NCBI GenBank assembly: GCA_025938035.1
Contig: JAICQE010000060.1
Location: 1-21,695 of the forward strand
DNA: 21,695 nucleotides
Source: Vicinamibacteria bacterium
GTDB taxonomy: Bacteria; Acidobacteriota; Vicinamibacteria; Vicinamibacterales; UBA2999
Direction: 5' to 3'
Shown: piece by piece, positions 20,249-21,695 of the stretch
Layout: every line of letters starts with the position of its first letter
Numbering within the stretch: position 1 is the stretch's first letter
Position numbers and translations under genes: made by a program
The notes under the pieces: generated by a model
Told to the model about the DNA's origin: nothing
Seen by the model: the letters and a program-made list of their open reading frames with translations, nothing else
The model's database searches: none

Positions 20249-21268
20249 ATGAAAATCGACCTCTTCTGCCACATCCTGCCGACGGCGTACTTCGAGCGCA
20301 TGACGGCGTTGTCCACCCGCGGCGCCTACATGCAGAAACGCGTGCGCGGCATTCCGGCGATGGTCGATCTCGACGAGCGGTTCCGGATGATGGACCTGTT
20401 CGGCGACTACAGGCAGGTGCTCAGCCTGGCGGCGCCCCCGATCGAGGCGCTCGGCTCGCCCGGTCAGACGGCGGAGCTGGCCAGGCTCGCCAACGACACG
20501 ATGGCGGAGGTTGTCGGCCGGCATCCCGACCGCTTTCCAGGTTTCGTTGCATCGCTGCCGATGAACCATCCCGAGGCGGCGGTGCGCGAGATCAATCGCG
20601 CCGTCGGTGATCTCGGTGCGTCCGGCATTCAGATCTTCACCAACGTCAATGGCCGTCCGCTCGACGAGCCCGACTTCGCGCCGATCTTCCAGCGGATGGC
20701 CGAGATCGGCCGCCCGATCTGGCTGCATCCCACGCGGACCGGGTCGTTTGCCGATTATGCGACGGAGAACACCTCGAAGTTCGAGTTGTGGTGGACCTTC
20801 GGGTGGCCGTATGAAACGAGCGTCGCCATGGCGCGTCTCGTGTTTGCGGGCTGCTTCGATCGCTGGCCGGCGCTGCAGATCATCACGCACCACATGGGGG
20901 GCATGATTCCGTATTTTGCCGGCCGCATCGGACCTGGCCTGGATCAGCTCGGGGCACGGACCGATGACGAAGACCTGACGGTCCACCTGAAGCGGTTGAA
21001 GAAGCGTCCATATGACTACTTCAAGATGTTCTTCGCCGACACGGCGCTGTTCGGCGCGCGGCACGCGATGGAGTGCGGACTGAAGTTCTTCGGCATCGAT
21101 CAGGTCGTGTTCGCCAGCGACTTTCCGTTCGATCCCGAGAAGGGGACGTTCAACATCCGCGAGACGATCAAGGACATCGACGGACTGCCGATTTCGGCTG
21201 CTGAGCGGCAGCAGATTTACGAGGGGAATGCGCGACGGTTGCTGCGCCTGAGAGGCAACGGAGTTTGA
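20249..21268 (+). CDS. Amidohydrolase-2 family protein (ACMSD/resorcylate decarboxylase-like)
   Basis: This 339-residue protein belongs to the amidohydrolase-2 group. The N-terminal motif is MKIDLFCHILP, in which the first His of the usual H-x-H is Phe6. Later metal-site motifs are WLHPTRTG, IITHHMGGMIPYFAGRI and FASDFPFDPEKGTF, with the catalytic-type Asp, and it ends YEGNARRLLRL. The family includes non-oxidative decarboxylases of aromatic acids and hydrolases of ring-cleavage products. Because it diverges from an aromatic-catabolic operon, it may prepare a carboxylated aromatic for that pathway; this is inference. No strong ribosome site precedes the ATG. Confidence 0.85.
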   Translation: MKIDLFCHILPTAYFERMTALSTRGAYMQKRVRGIPAMVDLDERFRMMDLFGDYRQVLSLAAPPIEALGSPGQTAELARLANDTMAEVVGRHPDRFPGFVASLPMNHPEAAVREINRAVGDLGASGIQIFTNVNGRPLDEPDFAPIFQRMAEIGRPIWLHPTRTGSFADYATENTSKFELWWTFGWPYETSVAMARLVFAGCFDRWPALQIITHHMGGMIPYFAGRIGPGLDQLGARTDDEDLTVHLKRLKKRPYDYFKMFFADTALFGARHAMECGLKFFGIDQVVFASDFPFDPEKGTFNIRETIKDIDGLPISAAERQQIYEGNARRLLRLRGNGV

Positions 21269-21317
21269 CGGAGGAAACGGTTTCACACGGAGAAACGGAG
21301 TCACGGAGACGAACGGA
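21269..21317. repeat. 8-bp ACGGAGnn repeat tract, one-sided
   Basis: Units of ACGGAGGA, ACGGAGAA, ACGGAGTC and ACGGAGAC follow the amidohydrolase stop. There is no complementary arm, so it looks like half of an element of the 20171-20233 type. Coding similarity of the truncated gene on the - strand ends exactly where this tract begins. Confidence 0.7.
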
Positions 21318-21319
21318 GG

Positions 21320-21695
21320 TGGCCGGTCGATCGGATTGGCGAGGTGGACCGACCAGATGACAATCCGCCGGCCGTCCCGGGCGTAATGCCCGACTAGGGC
21401 GTCGCGATGGGGGAGAGGGTGACGACGAACTTCCATGGGCCGCGCCGCCGCCAGGCCGCTGCCGGTGTTGTCGAGTGCGGGTAGGAGGAGGCCATGTGGC
21501 ATCCTGTCGCCGATGACGGCCGCCGCCGACGGCGCCATCTCCTGGGCGGCGACCACATCGGGGTTGGTGGCGTCCAGGATTTTTCCCAGGGCGTCGGGCT
21601 CGGCACACCCGTTGTAGAGATTGGCTGTGAGGATGCGCAACAAGACCTGCGCCACTGTATGCGAGGATAGGGAAATGTCGTTCGCCGGCAGGCTC
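21320..21695 (-). pseudogene. Truncated endonuclease/exonuclease/phosphatase (EEP) family gene
   Basis: About 110 recognisable residues resemble the N-terminal half of EEP proteins: RILTANLYNG, ILDATNPDVVAAQEM (with the metal-binding Glu), GSGLAA and IVIWSVHLANPID. Family members need about 220-300 residues, including a later GDFN and a final SDH motif. Both are missing, because the frame runs into the ACGGAG repeat tract and then becomes antisense to the amidohydrolase gene. The start may be GTG at 21655, or it may lie beyond the right edge, since the frame stays open. It is probably a dead remnant. Confidence 0.65.

Noticed and set aside
20246..21655. A 469-codon - strand open frame covering the divergent amidohydrolase gene
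   Set aside because: Only the first ~110 codons (21655-21320) resemble a protein family. The rest is antisense to a well-supported amidohydrolase gene and begins inside a repeat, so it was reported as a truncated pseudogene.

Overview
The window is GC-rich, densely coded bacterial DNA. It is most probably from an uncultured Acidobacteriota of the Vicinamibacteria type. That placement is inference, based on paired DUF6152 and 'WEGDT' secreted proteins, very many exported proteins with low-complexity linkers, short palindromic repeats in almost every gap, and REP-like repeats whose translation gives C-terminal tails such as VRLKADTT. No rRNA, tRNA, CRISPR array, integrase or transposase was recognised.

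Region 1 (1-3082, + strand) holds the 3' part of an SMP-30/gluconolactonase-like gene, a DUF6152 protein coupled to it by ATGA, a secreted WEGDT-motif protein, a small secreted beta-rich protein and a small membrane protein. Region 2 (3085-6094) has an ECF sigma factor on the - strand, overlapped by a gene joining an anti-sigma-like helical N-terminus to two VOC (glyoxalase) domains. A multi-pass membrane protein, a DUF3565 protein and an exported histidine phosphatase follow on the + strand. Region 3 (6165-10054, - strand) has a second DUF6152-WEGDT pair, then an IorA/IorB-type molybdenum hydroxylase ([2Fe-2S] subunit plus Tat-exported Moco subunit). Region 4 (10133-12781, + strand) has an exported metallo-beta-lactamase-fold protein with altered metal ligands and two tandem WEGDT paralogues. 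Region 5 (12796-13921) has a GNAT acetyltransferase and the only large gene-poor stretch, which carries a ~210-bp element with long inverted arms.

Region 6 (13922-20130, - strand) is a seven-gene catabolic operon. In transcription order it encodes a LigJ-like 4-oxalomesaconate hydratase, an SsuA/TauA-type binding protein, ATPase and permease, a LigB-type extradiol dioxygenase and two RraA/LigK-type aldolases. These could import a gallate- or protocatechuate-like acid, open its ring, hydrate the product and cleave it to pyruvate and oxaloacetate. A second, divergent amidohydrolase (20249-21268, + strand) may be a decarboxylase or hydrolase feeding the route. The right edge holds the N-terminal part of an endonuclease/exonuclease/phosphatase gene cut off by a repeat tract.

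The most unusual feature is the set of about a dozen miniature repeats with 7-, 8- or 9-bp periodicity, plus three REP-like palindromes. They lie in nearly all gaps and repeatedly invade gene ends, supplying stop codons, C-terminal tails and, in one case, apparently a whole signal peptide (gene at 8838-9635).
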